Assembly (NCBI RefSeq): GCF_000964425.1
Contig: NZ_BANF01000072.1
Location: 26,216 to 90,215, forward strand
Length of the DNA: 64,000 bases
Source of the DNA: Komagataeibacter intermedius TF2
GTDB lineage: Bacteria; Pseudomonadota; Alphaproteobacteria; Acetobacterales; Acetobacteraceae
Direction of reading: 5' to 3'
In this document: piece by piece, positions 42,736 to 51,884 of the stretch
Position numbering within the stretch: position 1 is the first letter of the stretch
Layout: every line of letters begins with the position of its first letter
The notes under the pieces: model-generated
The model's input: only the letters and a program-made list of their open reading frames with translations
Told to the model about the DNA's origin: nothing
Database searches by the model: none
Made by a program: the position numbers and the translations under genes

Positions 42736-44099
42736 GTCTGTCTCCCGCAGGGATCCTGCGGATCAAGCGTGACGGCGGCCGGCTGACAGATGCAGACATT
42801 GCGGAATTCATCACCGGAATCAGCACTGGTCGCGTCTCGGAAGGGCAGATCGGCGCCTTCACCATGGCGGTCTATCAGCACGGCATGAATGCTGCCGAAA
42901 CTGCGGCCCTAACCCTTGCCATGCGCGACAGCGGCACGGTGATCGACTGGTCCGCGACCGGCCTTCCCTCCAGATGCCTGATCGAAAAGCATTCCTCGGG
43001 GGGCACCGGAGACGAGAAGGTCAGCCTGATCCTTGCGCCTCTGGTTGCGGCCTGCGGTGTCCACATGCCGATGATCACGGCACGCGGCCTTGGGCACACT
43101 GGCGGTGAAGTTGATCTGATCGAGGCGACGGGCGCGGCCATTGCGCTTTCACCCGACGAACTGCGCCACGCCGTGATGGAGGCAGGCACGGCGATTATCG
43201 GGCCGGGGCCGGATATCGCCCCTGCTGACGCCGCGATCTATCGTGTCCGTGACGTAACCGCGACGGTGGAGAGCGTCGCCCTGATTACATCCTCGATCCT
43301 CTCGAAGAAACTGGCTTCGGGTGCATCGGGGCTGGTCATGAGTGTGAACTATGGATCGGCTGCTTTCATGGCCGATGCAGGGGAAGCCGCAACATTAGCG
43401 GCAAGCCTGATCGAAACCGCCGAACTGGCGGCGCTACCGATGGTCGTACCGATCGTGCAACTGAACGAAGTTATGGGGAGCGCCGTGGGCAGCTACCCGC
43501 AGTTGCACGAGGTTCTCCGCTTCCTCTCGGGGGGTGCCCGCGACCCGCGCCTTGAGGAACTGGTGATGGGACTTTCGATCGAGGTTCTTCTGATGGCCGG
43601 CATTGTAACAGACACGGCGGACGCACGGAAAATGCTCGCACTCAGGCTGGCGGACGGAAGTGCGCTTGCCCGGTTCTGGCGCATGATTGGCGCCATGGGA
43701 GGCCGCGTGGAAGGATATCCCGATATATTGTGGCCCCTTGCGCCGGAGCGTCTGGCAGTGGTCGCGCCAGTCTCGGGTTACGTGGCGGTCGTCGATGCCT
43801 TTGCCGTAGGTATGGCGATGGTCGGACTGGGCGCGGGGCGCATGCTGCCTGATGATCGGATCGATCATGGTGTCGGGCTGAGTGATATGGCTCATGTCGG
43901 CGACCGGATCGAAACCGGGCAGCCGCTCTGCATCCTGCACGCTCGCGACCCCGCATCGGCGCGCATTGCAGCGACGGCCATTCTGGATGCCATAACGGTC
44001 ATCCCCGATCCGGTGCCGCGTCCACAGCTGTTCACTGGACGCATGACCACCGTCAGGGGACTGGCAGGATCGGGATTGTCAGTCGACACCCAAAAATAG
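42732..44099 (+). CDS. deoA: Thymidine phosphorylase
   Basis: A 455-residue nucleoside phosphorylase that splits thymidine or deoxyuridine with phosphate, for pyrimidine salvage. EKHSSGGTGDEKVSLILAPL is the phosphate-binding signature and MITARGLGHTGGEVDLIEAT the family signature. Length is normal (about 440). The start overlaps a short upstream frame by ATGA. No deoC or deoB is adjacent. The AT-rich scar upstream and isolated position suggest it may have arrived by transfer, although its GC content is only mildly different from its neighbours. Confidence 0.94.
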   Translation: MSLSPAGILRIKRDGGRLTDADIAEFITGISTGRVSEGQIGAFTMAVYQHGMNAAETAALTLAMRDSGTVIDWSATGLPSRCLIEKHSSGGTGDEKVSLILAPLVAACGVHMPMITARGLGHTGGEVDLIEATGAAIALSPDELRHAVMEAGTAIIGPGPDIAPADAAIYRVRDVTATVESVALITSSILSKKLASGASGLVMSVNYGSAAFMADAGEAATLAASLIETAELAALPMVVPIVQLNEVMGSAVGSYPQLHEVLRFLSGGARDPRLEELVMGLSIEVLLMAGIVTDTADARKMLALRLADGSALARFWRMIGAMGGRVEGYPDILWPLAPERLAVVAPVSGYVAVVDAFAVGMAMVGLGAGRMLPDDRIDHGVGLSDMAHVGDRIETGQPLCILHARDPASARIAATAILDAITVIPDPVPRPQLFTGRMTTVRGLAGSGLSVDTQK

Positions 44100-44202
44100 G
44101 TTCGCCTGCACTTTGCATGCCGACACGGTTACCCTGACGGATGCCGGGTTACTGATCGGTGGTGACACCGTAACGGCATGGGCCGCAGTCTTTTTGCCCC
44201 AT

Positions 44203-44226
44203 CTGTTCAGCATATGTGCTGAACAG
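44203..44226. terminator. Perfect 10-bp hairpin between deoA and emrB
   Basis: CTGTTCAGCA-TATG-TGCTGAACAG, in the 176-bp gap where deoA and emrB converge. The stem is perfect but neither side has a long T-run; TTTTT lies at 44191-44195. A terminator is the simplest reading; a regulator site is possible. Confidence 0.5.
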
Positions 44227-44275
44227 CCGCTCTTCCCGGAAGAAATGGTCCCCACCAGTCCCGGAGCGGTTCAGT

Positions 44276-45850
44276 TTACTTGTCCCCGCCCTTGAGCGGC
44301 GACATGAGAAAGCAGAAAGGCACGACAAGCATGCAGCCGATGCCAAGGATCATGAAGACCTCGTTATAGGCAAGGATGGCGACCTGACGCTGGAATTCCT
44401 TGTACAGCCGCCCCATGGCCACATTATTCAGCGCTCCCTGCGCATAGCCGCGCATGACGGCCACCGCGCGGCCATGGGCCAGATATTCGTTGAACGGCTG
44501 GTGATAGGGCGTCATCCAGTGGACCATCTGGTTCTGGTGCGCCTGACGCAGTTCGGTCACCAGCGCCGTGGCCCCCGAAATACTCAGTGACCCCAGAACG
44601 TTACGCGCCATGCTGAACAGGGCCGACCCATCGGCATTCAGTTCGCGTGGAAGCGTGGCGTAGGTAATGGTGGAAATCGGGACGAACAGAAAGGCCATCG
44701 TTCCGGTCTGGCTCATGCGGAACAGGACCAGATGGCGGAAATCCAGATCAGGCACCAGTTGCGCCGACCACAGCATGGAAACCCCCATGAGGAAGAAGCC
44801 GAACGCGATGATGTAGCGCAGCTGGATATATTTCATCCCGATCCCCACCAGCGGGATCAGCACGATCACCACCATGCCGCCGGGCGACAGGATCAGGCCG
44901 GACAGGGTGGCGGTATAACCCATGATCTGCTGCGAAAACTGCGGCACGATAATGGCCGAGGAATACAGCAGCGCCCCCACCGCGCCCATAAGCCCTGTGC
45001 CCACCGCGAAATTGCGGTCCTTGAACACCCGCAGGTCCACCGCCGGATTTTTCGCCCGCAACAGCCAGACAACCGCGCCGCCAATGCCAAGGAAGGCAAG
45101 GATGGCCATGATGACGATCATGCGCGAACCGAACCAGTCCTCATCCTCGCCACGGTCAACCGCCACTTCCAGGCAGCCGAAGCCAATGGTGATCAGACCG
45201 ATGCCCACGAAATCCAGCGGCGCCTTCTGCTTGCGCGCCCATGGCGGGTCCTCGACCATGATCGACACCGCGATGGTGGCCAGCATGCCCACCGGCACGT
45301 TGATGAAGAACACCCACCGCCAGGAATAGTTATCGGTGATCCACCCCCCCAGCGACGGACCAAGCACCGGCGCCACGACGGTGGCGATGGCGGTCAGGCC
45401 GAAGGCGGCGGCGCGTTTGTCGGGCGGGAACGTGTCAAGGATGATGGACTGCTGGTTGGGTTGCAGCCCGCCCCCGAAGAACCCCTGCATCAGCCGGAAC
45501 AGGATCAGTTCGGGCAGGCTGGTGGAAATGCCGCACAGGAACGACGACAGAGAGAACATGGAAATACAGATCAGGAAATAGTGCCTGCGTCCGAACAGCT
45601 TGCCCAGCCAGCCCGAAATCGTCAGCACGATCCCGTTCGCCACCAGATAGGATGTCAGCGTCCATGTCGCATCGTCATACGTGGATGAAAGATTCCCCGC
45701 GATATGCGGCAGCGCCACGTTGACGATGGTGGTGTCCAGGATTTCCATGAATGCGGCCACCGTCACAACCACGGCGATCAGCCATGGATTGTGTTTCGGT
45801 TTCCAGTTCGTGCCATCGGCTGCCCCGGTGGATGCTGCCTGCGCGCTCAT
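44276..45850 (-). CDS. emrB: DHA2-family multidrug MFS exporter, EmrB-like
   Basis: A 524-residue inner-membrane drug/proton antiporter with about 14 membrane segments. The first helix motif is FMEILDTTIVNVALPHIAG; GRRHYFLICISMFSLSSFLC and APVLGPSLGGWITDNYSWRW are motifs A and C of DHA2 exporters. With EmrA and an outer-membrane channel it would pump hydrophobic toxins out of the cell. The start overlaps the emrA stop (ATGA). No outer-membrane partner is in the window. Confidence 0.93.
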   Translation of the reverse strand: MSAQAASTGAADGTNWKPKHNPWLIAVVVTVAAFMEILDTTIVNVALPHIAGNLSSTYDDATWTLTSYLVANGIVLTISGWLGKLFGRRHYFLICISMFSLSSFLCGISTSLPELILFRLMQGFFGGGLQPNQQSIILDTFPPDKRAAAFGLTAIATVVAPVLGPSLGGWITDNYSWRWVFFINVPVGMLATIAVSIMVEDPPWARKQKAPLDFVGIGLITIGFGCLEVAVDRGEDEDWFGSRMIVIMAILAFLGIGGAVVWLLRAKNPAVDLRVFKDRNFAVGTGLMGAVGALLYSSAIIVPQFSQQIMGYTATLSGLILSPGGMVVIVLIPLVGIGMKYIQLRYIIAFGFFLMGVSMLWSAQLVPDLDFRHLVLFRMSQTGTMAFLFVPISTITYATLPRELNADGSALFSMARNVLGSLSISGATALVTELRQAHQNQMVHWMTPYHQPFNEYLAHGRAVAVMRGYAQGALNNVAMGRLYKEFQRQVAILAYNEVFMILGIGCMLVVPFCFLMSPLKGGDK

Positions 45851-46950
45851 TCCGTGTGGACCGTCGGTTCAACCGACAGGCCGATCGACAGCGGCAGGTC
45901 CTGTCGCAGCCCGTCGTCAATCAGGATCTTGACCGGCACGCGCTGCACGATCTTCACATAGTTGCCCGTGGCATTTTCCGGCGGGAAGGCGCTGAAGGTC
46001 GCCCCCGTGCCCAGCTGCAGCGAATCAACATGCCCTTTCAGCTTCAGGAACGGATAGGCATCGACCGCAATATCCACCTTCTGGCCAGGGCGCATGTGGG
46101 TCAGCTGTGTTTCCTTGTAGTTCGCCACGACCCATATTTCGGGTTCGACAACCGACACCACGGTCTGGCCCGCCGTAACATAGGTGCCGCGTTCGATGTT
46201 ACGCTGTGAAATCCAGCCGTCATGCGGGGCGCGGATCCATGTCCATTCCACATTCAGTTCCGCCTCACGCAGCTTGGCTTCCGCCTGCGCAAGCTGGGCC
46301 TGCTGTTCGGTCACGCGGGCTTCGGTGCTGGAAATATTGGGAATGACCGGCAGGGCGGTTTCAAGGTTGCCCTGTGCCTCCAGCACCTTCGCCTTCGCGG
46401 CATTGAGGGCCGCAGTGGCGTAATCGATATTCTGCTGCGATGTCGCCTCGCGGGTTACGCCATGCTGGCGGCGATAATCGGTTTCCGCACGAAACTGCTG
46501 GGCCTGCGCTTCCACCAGCTGGCCCTGCGCCACCATCAGGTGGCCGGGGAAATTCTTTTTCGCCACTTCGGCCAGCAGGCTGTAGTTGCGGACCTGCGCA
46601 CGCGCAATATCCACGGCCGCCGCCGCCTGATCGCGCTGGGCGCGCCAGTTGCGGTCATCAATGCGGGCAATGACATCGCCCTGGTGCACGAACTGGTTAT
46701 CGTTCACCAGCAGTTCGGTCACGTAACCCGATACATGGGGCGCCACCGCCACGGCGCGACCGGCGGTAAAGGCGTCATCCGTCTCGACTTCATTGCGGTG
46801 CAGGAACCAGTACAGCCCGGCCAGAACGGCCACCACCACCAGAACGCCGATCAGGATTACCTTGCGCCGGGGGGAAGCCTTTTCCTGTTCGTGCCCTTTG
46901 TCCTGTGCGGTCTGTCCGTCTTCAGGTGCCTTGCCTTCGTCCGCGGCCAT
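45847..46950 (-). CDS. emrA: HlyD-family membrane-fusion protein, EmrA-like
   Basis: A 367-residue periplasmic adaptor linking EmrB to an outer-membrane channel. A cytoplasmic charged N-terminus of about 28 residues leads to one membrane helix (VILIGVLVVVAVLAGLYWFL). A lipoyl half-motif follows (VAPHVSGYVTELLVNDNQFV), then a long coiled coil, then the second half-motif (WTWIRAPHDGWISQ). It is first in an emrAB pair and has a palindromic operator-like site 53 bp upstream. Confidence 0.93.
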   Translation of the reverse strand: MAADEGKAPEDGQTAQDKGHEQEKASPRRKVILIGVLVVVAVLAGLYWFLHRNEVETDDAFTAGRAVAVAPHVSGYVTELLVNDNQFVHQGDVIARIDDRNWRAQRDQAAAAVDIARAQVRNYSLLAEVAKKNFPGHLMVAQGQLVEAQAQQFRAETDYRRQHGVTREATSQQNIDYATAALNAAKAKVLEAQGNLETALPVIPNISSTEARVTEQQAQLAQAEAKLREAELNVEWTWIRAPHDGWISQRNIERGTYVTAGQTVVSVVEPEIWVVANYKETQLTHMRPGQKVDIAVDAYPFLKLKGHVDSLQLGTGATFSAFPPENATGNYVKIVQRVPVKILIDDGLRQDLPLSIGLSVEPTVHTE

Positions 46951-47002
46951 CTGCTTCCCTCATCATCACTTTGATTGCAGCCCCTGATCCTGTCATCCAC
47001 GC

Positions 47003-47025
47003 ATTGACCGAACGGGTCGGTCAAT
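47003..47025. promoter_or_regulatory. TetR-type operator candidate upstream of emrAB
   Basis: ATTGACCGA-ACGGG-TCGGTCAAT, a perfect 9-bp inverted repeat 53 bp upstream of the emrA start. Its length and symmetry fit a TetR-family repressor site; exporters of this type are often under such control. No TetR gene lies in the neighbourhood, so the regulator would be encoded elsewhere. Confidence 0.6.
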
Positions 47026-47089
47026 CCATGGCACGAAGCTTGCAACACTTCAACCGCCATCACCGGCCCAGACGCACATTCAGCGCAGT

Positions 47090-48874
47090 TTACAGTGTAA
47101 AGGCCTGATTGCGCACCATGCGGGCATACAGGCCATCTTCATCCATCAGCGCATCATGCGTGCCACATTCCACCGCGCGGCCCTGCGCCATGACCACGAC
47201 AAGATCGGCTGACCGGACGGTGGACAGCCGGTGGGCCACCACAATGGTCGTGCGCCCGTGGCGCAGGTGCGTCAGGGCGTTCTGGACAATGGCTTCGCTT
47301 TCGCTGTCCAGCGCGCTGGTCGCTTCATCCAGCAGCAGCACGCGCGGATTGCGCAGCAGCGCGCGCGCCAGCGCCACGCGCTGCCGCTGCCCGCCCGACA
47401 GGCGCTGCCCACCGGGACCGACCACCGTGTCATATCCGCGTGGCAGGGCCTGAATAAATTCATCCGCCGCCGCCGCGCGGGCGGCGGTGCGCACCTGCTC
47501 ATCACTTGCCTGCGGGTTGCCCATGCGAATGTTGTCCATGACCGACAGATCAAACAGCAGCGTGTCCTGGCTGACATAGGCAATGGCGTCGCGCAGTTGC
47601 GACAGGACCAGACGGCGCAGGTCCACGCCATCCAGCGTAATGCGCCCGCCCGATACGTCATGCAGGCGCGGGATCAGCGACAGGGCGGTGGATTTTCCTG
47701 CCCCCGACGGACCGACAAGCGCCACGGTCAGGCCGGGACTTGCCACGAAATCCAGCCCCTCCAGCCCCATGCGGCCATCGGGGTAACGGAACGTCACCTG
47801 TTCAAATCGCAGATCGCCCCCGCCCGGCGGCAGGTCGATCGCATCGGGCGCCTGCGCCACGGCCACCGGTTCGTCAATCACGTCAAACACGCGCTGCAGG
47901 CCGCCAAGCCCCTCCTGCAACGCGATATTGAGCGTGCCCAGCGCGCGCAATGGCCGTGCCGCCAGCAGCAGGGCGGCGACAAACCCCGAAAAATCCCCCA
48001 GCGTGGCGCCGCCCTGCGTCGCGCGCCACCCGGCAAAGCCCAGCACGGCCGCCACCGCGATCCCGCCCAGTACCTCCAGCATCGGGTCCACGCGCGCACG
48101 GCCACGGGCAATGCGCAGCAGGCCCGCATGCAACCCGTCCAGCACATGCGCCGCCCGGCGTTCTTCCGCCCCTTCCAGCCGATAGACGCGGATCGTGCGC
48201 GACTGGCTGAAACTTTCGGTCAGCATCGCGCTCGTCTCGCCCACCTGTTCGTGCACGCCGCCCGACTCCCGTCGCAGGCGCTTGCCCAGCCTGCGCACCG
48301 GCATGGCCGCGATGGGATACAGCACAGCGGCGATCAGGCTGAGTTCCCAGTCCATGTACAGCATGGACGCAATCAGCCCCACCACCGTCACGGCGTCGCC
48401 CAGGGCATTGGTGGCGCGGATCATCGCCTCACGAATCGCGACGGCGTCGGTGGTGAAGCGGGCGGCGATCTGGGCCGGGGCCTCGGTTTCGATGCGGGAG
48501 ATGTCGGCATGGACCAGATGGTGGAACATGCGCTGCTGCAGGCCGCGTATGACCAGCAGCACCAGCGACTGCACCGCGATCGACTGCCCGTACTGCGATA
48601 TGGCCTTCGCCACCGTGATCACCACCACCAGCAGCGGCACCTGATACAGGATACGCGGGTCATGATCGGCAAACATGTCCAGCGCGCGCTGGATGACCAG
48701 CGGGTACAGCGCACTGAAAATGGCCATGAGCGCGGTCAGCACCATGACACCCAGGATACGCAGCTTGTGGCAGGCCAGTTCATCATGCCACAGCCGCCGC
48801 ATCAGGCTGCGTGACGACACCATATCCGTGGGTGCGGCCTGCCTGTCGGGCGTGGGCGGTTTAATCGCGTTCAT
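47090..48874 (-). CDS. ABC exporter, fused membrane and ATPase domains
   Basis: A 594-residue half-transporter of the MsbA/LmrA type: six membrane segments in residues 30-330, then an ATPase with Walker A GPSGAGKST, signature LSGGQRQRVALARALL and Walker B VLLLDEATSALDS. Such proteins flip lipids or export drugs; the substrate is not readable. I chose the ATG at 48874 (MNAIKPPTP); the longer frame upstream runs into cca. It lies 59 bp after cca and is probably in the same transcript. Confidence 0.9.
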   Translation of the reverse strand: MNAIKPPTPDRQAAPTDMVSSRSLMRRLWHDELACHKLRILGVMVLTALMAIFSALYPLVIQRALDMFADHDPRILYQVPLLVVVITVAKAISQYGQSIAVQSLVLLVIRGLQQRMFHHLVHADISRIETEAPAQIAARFTTDAVAIREAMIRATNALGDAVTVVGLIASMLYMDWELSLIAAVLYPIAAMPVRRLGKRLRRESGGVHEQVGETSAMLTESFSQSRTIRVYRLEGAEERRAAHVLDGLHAGLLRIARGRARVDPMLEVLGGIAVAAVLGFAGWRATQGGATLGDFSGFVAALLLAARPLRALGTLNIALQEGLGGLQRVFDVIDEPVAVAQAPDAIDLPPGGGDLRFEQVTFRYPDGRMGLEGLDFVASPGLTVALVGPSGAGKSTALSLIPRLHDVSGGRITLDGVDLRRLVLSQLRDAIAYVSQDTLLFDLSVMDNIRMGNPQASDEQVRTAARAAAADEFIQALPRGYDTVVGPGGQRLSGGQRQRVALARALLRNPRVLLLDEATSALDSESEAIVQNALTHLRHGRTTIVVAHRLSTVRSADLVVVMAQGRAVECGTHDALMDEDGLYARMVRNQAFTL

Positions 48875-48933
48875 CAATCGGGCTATAACCGCATGACGAC
48901 CCAAAACAAAGGGCCGCGACACATGGTTACAAA

Positions 48934-50160
48934 TTATGTCGCGCCAGTCGGACTGTCCCGCAATACCGCGTTCATGCGCGCCACACAGTCCGCATGGCCT
49001 GCGGTGCAGCCATTTTCCAGCCACCACTGCCGCACCTGCGCCAGCACACGGCCCACCATGGCCCCTGATGCCCGCCCGGTGGCCATGATATCACGCCCGG
49101 CCAGCGGAAAGACCGGTTTTTCCATACCATCCAGCCGGGCGCGCAGGGCGTCCCATGCCGTGTCCCGGTGTCCGGCAAGGTCGGCCTGACGCAGCCATGT
49201 GCGCCACAGCAGGTCACGTAGCGCATGATCGGCCAGCATGGGCGCCAGCACGTCGTCCCCCATGTCCGGCAGGGGCACGGGGTCCGCACGTGTCTGCGCC
49301 AGCGCCGTGGTGTCGGCACGCGACAGCTTCAGCCGCCGCGCCACCTCCCGCACATCGCCCGATACCAGGGCGGCAAGGCGCAGCACCGCATCCGCTGGCG
49401 CGCCACACGACAGCAGGCATGCAAGGCGGTCGATGTCGTAGCCTTCGGGCAGGACATGGCCCAGCACGCCGCTATCATGCATCTGGGCCAGCGTACGCGC
49501 CACATGCGGCCCGATCAGGATACGGCGCAGTTCCGACCACACCCGCTCCACCGACAGGCGGTCGATCATGCCGGACAGGGCGGTGATGGCCGCAATGGCC
49601 TCCCGGTCGGGCGCGGCACCGCCATAACGGGCCTGAAACCGGAAAAAACGCAGGATACGCAGCGCATCTTCCGTAATGCGCAGCCGGGCGTCCCCCACGA
49701 AGCGGATACGCCCTGCCGCAAGATCGGCCTGCCCGCCAAAATAGTCATGCACGACGCCCGCGCTGTCGCACGACATGGCGTTTATGGTGAAATCCCGCCG
49801 GGCCGCGTCCTCGCGCCAGTCATGGGTCCAGGCCACGGTGGCGTGGCGGCCATCGGTTTCCTCATCGCGGCGCAGGGTCGTGATCTCGAAGGGATGACCG
49901 TCCAGCACGGCGGTGACCGTGCCATGCGACAGGCCCGTAGGCACCACCCGTATCCCCGCCGGCTTCAGCCGCGCCATGACCGCGTCGGGCGCGTGCGGGG
50001 TGGCAAGGTCGATATCCGACACCCCGCGCCCGCACAGCAGGTCGCGCACTGCGCCGCCCACCAGCCGCGCATCGGGCAGGATACCCCATATCCGCGCAAG
50101 GTGCCCTGCCATGTCGGGCATGTCCCGCCGCAGGCCATCAAGCAGGCTGGTGCCCGTCAT
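48934..50160 (-). CDS. cca: CCA tRNA nucleotidyltransferase
   Basis: A 408-residue enzyme that adds or repairs the 3' CCA of tRNAs. The nucleotidyltransferase core reads RLVGGAVRDLLCGRGVSDID, with the DxD metal pair and a later RRDFTINAMS motif. The RNA-binding region GDARLRITEDALRILRFFRF is typical of class II enzymes. Poly(A) polymerase is a sister family, but this N-terminal motif set fits CCA addition. Its start overlaps the stop of the DUF1285 gene (ATGA). Confidence 0.92.
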   Translation of the reverse strand: MTGTSLLDGLRRDMPDMAGHLARIWGILPDARLVGGAVRDLLCGRGVSDIDLATPHAPDAVMARLKPAGIRVVPTGLSHGTVTAVLDGHPFEITTLRRDEETDGRHATVAWTHDWREDAARRDFTINAMSCDSAGVVHDYFGGQADLAAGRIRFVGDARLRITEDALRILRFFRFQARYGGAAPDREAIAAITALSGMIDRLSVERVWSELRRILIGPHVARTLAQMHDSGVLGHVLPEGYDIDRLACLLSCGAPADAVLRLAALVSGDVREVARRLKLSRADTTALAQTRADPVPLPDMGDDVLAPMLADHALRDLLWRTWLRQADLAGHRDTAWDALRARLDGMEKPVFPLAGRDIMATGRASGAMVGRVLAQVRQWWLENGCTAGHADCVARMNAVLRDSPTGAT

Positions 50161-50738
50161 GGGCAGGTCTCATCCGGCATGACGGACAGGGGGAAAAACG
50201 CATGCTGGCTCCATACCCCCAGGCATGGCACGCCACGGCAGTTGCCCTCCACCGCCAGCGCCGCCAGTTCGTAATAGACGGGCCGCGCGATCCTGGCTTC
50301 GATCGGCAGCGCGCCATCCCCGTCGCGCACATGCAGGTAGGGCACCGGCCCCGTGCCGCAGCCCTCGCACGGCACGTCCCATGCACAGCGAATCGGGTGG
50401 TCCGGTCCCGCGCAGATCACCTGGTCCACATTGGTGCGGAATGACAGCACCTGCCCCCGCCCGCAGCCATGCCATTCCAGATGGGTGGCGACGAAGGGCG
50501 CGTCCTCCACCTCGATCGTGCCCCGCTCGACCGGGGTCTGCAGGCGGTAGCCACCCTGCGCATCACGCCGCAGGGTGGATGCGAACAGGCAGACCATCGT
50601 CTTGCGGCGAATGGGGGAGCCACGGTACAGCCATGTCCCGTCCCGCCGGATCAGGAACGGCAGCGCGCCGCATGTGCCCGCCGTCCGCCCCATGGAAAGG
50701 GAGGGCATGGTCTCACCTGTCTCGAAATCGTCCATCAA
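50157..50738 (-). CDS. DUF1285-family protein
   Basis: A 193-residue cytosolic protein of the DUF1285 family, function unknown. Typical segments are IRRDGTWLYRGSPIRRKTMV, VATHLEWHGCGRGQVLSFRT and the cysteine-containing YLHVRDGDGALPIEARI. It is coupled to cca by an ATGA overlap and divergent from the MoxR gene, an arrangement I associate with other alphaproteobacteria. The neighbourhood link between DUF1285, cca and the MoxR block is the only clue to function. Confidence 0.85.
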   Translation of the reverse strand: MMDDFETGETMPSLSMGRTAGTCGALPFLIRRDGTWLYRGSPIRRKTMVCLFASTLRRDAQGGYRLQTPVERGTIEVEDAPFVATHLEWHGCGRGQVLSFRTNVDQVICAGPDHPIRCAWDVPCEGCGTGPVPYLHVRDGDGALPIEARIARPVYYELAALAVEGNCRGVPCLGVWSQHAFFPLSVMPDETCP

Positions 50739-50829
50739 TTGCGTTAACCCGACACTATGGAAGCTGCTGGACTTGATATAGGGATCAACACCGGCTTGAT
50801 GAAACCCCCGGACCTGTCAGACTGTTGGA

Positions 50830-51882
50830 ATGATGACCATGGATGATACCTCCCCCCTCCATGCGGCGCCGCAGGCGGGCATGACATCCCCCTCCGCCCC
50901 CACGGGCGAACAGATCGCAGCCCAGGCCGAACGCATGGGCGGCCGCCTGCGTGACGCACGCGCGGAAATCGGCCGTGTCATACTGGGGCAGGACCGGGTG
51001 ATCGACCTTGTGCTGACCGCCATCCTGTCGGGTGGTCACGCGCTGCTGGTGGGTGCGCCGGGACTGGGCAAGACGCTGCTGGTCACAACGCTGGGTCACG
51101 TCATGGGCATGGATGCGCGGCGCGTGCAGTTTACGCCCGACCTCATGCCATCGGACATTCTGGGCAGCGAGATACTGGATGAGGACGACAGCGGCCGCCG
51201 CAGCTTCCGCTTCGTGGCGGGGCCGGTCTTCTGCCAGTTGCTGATGGCCGATGAAATCAACCGCGCCAGCCCCCGCACCCAGTCCGCCCTGCTGCAGGCC
51301 ATGCAGGAACACGAGGTGGCCATTGCGGGCACCAACCACCTGCTGCCCCGCCCCTTCCATGTTCTGGCCACCCAGAACCCGATCGAGCAGGAAGGCACCT
51401 ACCCCCTGCCCGAGGCACAGCTTGACCGTTTCCTCATGCAGGTGACGCTGGATTTCCCCGATGCCGGCGCCGAACGCGCCATGCTGCTGGCCACCACCGG
51501 CACCACCACCGCCACGGCCCGGCCCGTACTGGCGGCGAGCGACGTGCTGGCGGCGCAGGACCTGGTGCGCGCGCTGCCGGTGGGCGAACAGGTGGTGGAT
51601 GCGATCGTGCGGCTTGTCCGCGCAGCCCGGCCGGAAACGACCGATGACCCGACCATACGCGAAGCCGTGGCATGGGGTCCCGGCCCGCGCGCGGCACAGG
51701 CGCTGATGCTGGCGACCCGTGCGCGCGCCCTGCTGGATGGCCGCCTGTCCCCCACCATCGAGGACGTGGCCGCACTGGCCCACCCCATCCTTGCCCACCG
51801 CATGGCGCTGTCCTTTACCGCACGCGCGGAAAATGTCCGCCTGCCCACGCTGATCGACACACTGGTCGGACGGATTGGCTGA
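50830..51882 (+). CDS. MoxR-type AAA+ ATPase
   Basis: A 350-residue AAA+ protein of the MoxR family. Walker A is LLVGAPGLGKTLLVTTL and Walker B is LLMADEINRASPRTQSALLQ; sensor and arginine-finger residues lie in ATQNPIEQEGTYPLPEAQLD. MoxR proteins act as chaperone-like factors that mature or activate VWA-domain partners. The next genes (DUF58, then two membrane proteins, one VWA-like) are the expected clients. Three N-terminal Mets (50830, 50833, 50839) are possible starts. Confidence 0.92.
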   Translation: MMTMDDTSPLHAAPQAGMTSPSAPTGEQIAAQAERMGGRLRDARAEIGRVILGQDRVIDLVLTAILSGGHALLVGAPGLGKTLLVTTLGHVMGMDARRVQFTPDLMPSDILGSEILDEDDSGRRSFRFVAGPVFCQLLMADEINRASPRTQSALLQAMQEHEVAIAGTNHLLPRPFHVLATQNPIEQEGTYPLPEAQLDRFLMQVTLDFPDAGAERAMLLATTGTTTATARPVLAASDVLAAQDLVRALPVGEQVVDAIVRLVRAARPETTDDPTIREAVAWGPGPRAAQALMLATRARALLDGRLSPTIEDVAALAHPILAHRMALSFTARAENVRLPTLIDTLVGRIG

Positions 51883-51884
51883 CG

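Noticed and set aside
44113..44295. 60-codon frame between deoA and emrB
   Set aside because: It crosses the perfect hairpin and runs into the emrB end; no sign of coding.
44732..45688. 318-codon plus-strand frame over emrB
   Set aside because: Antisense shadow, rich in His, Gln and Asp; emrB has clear DHA2 motifs.
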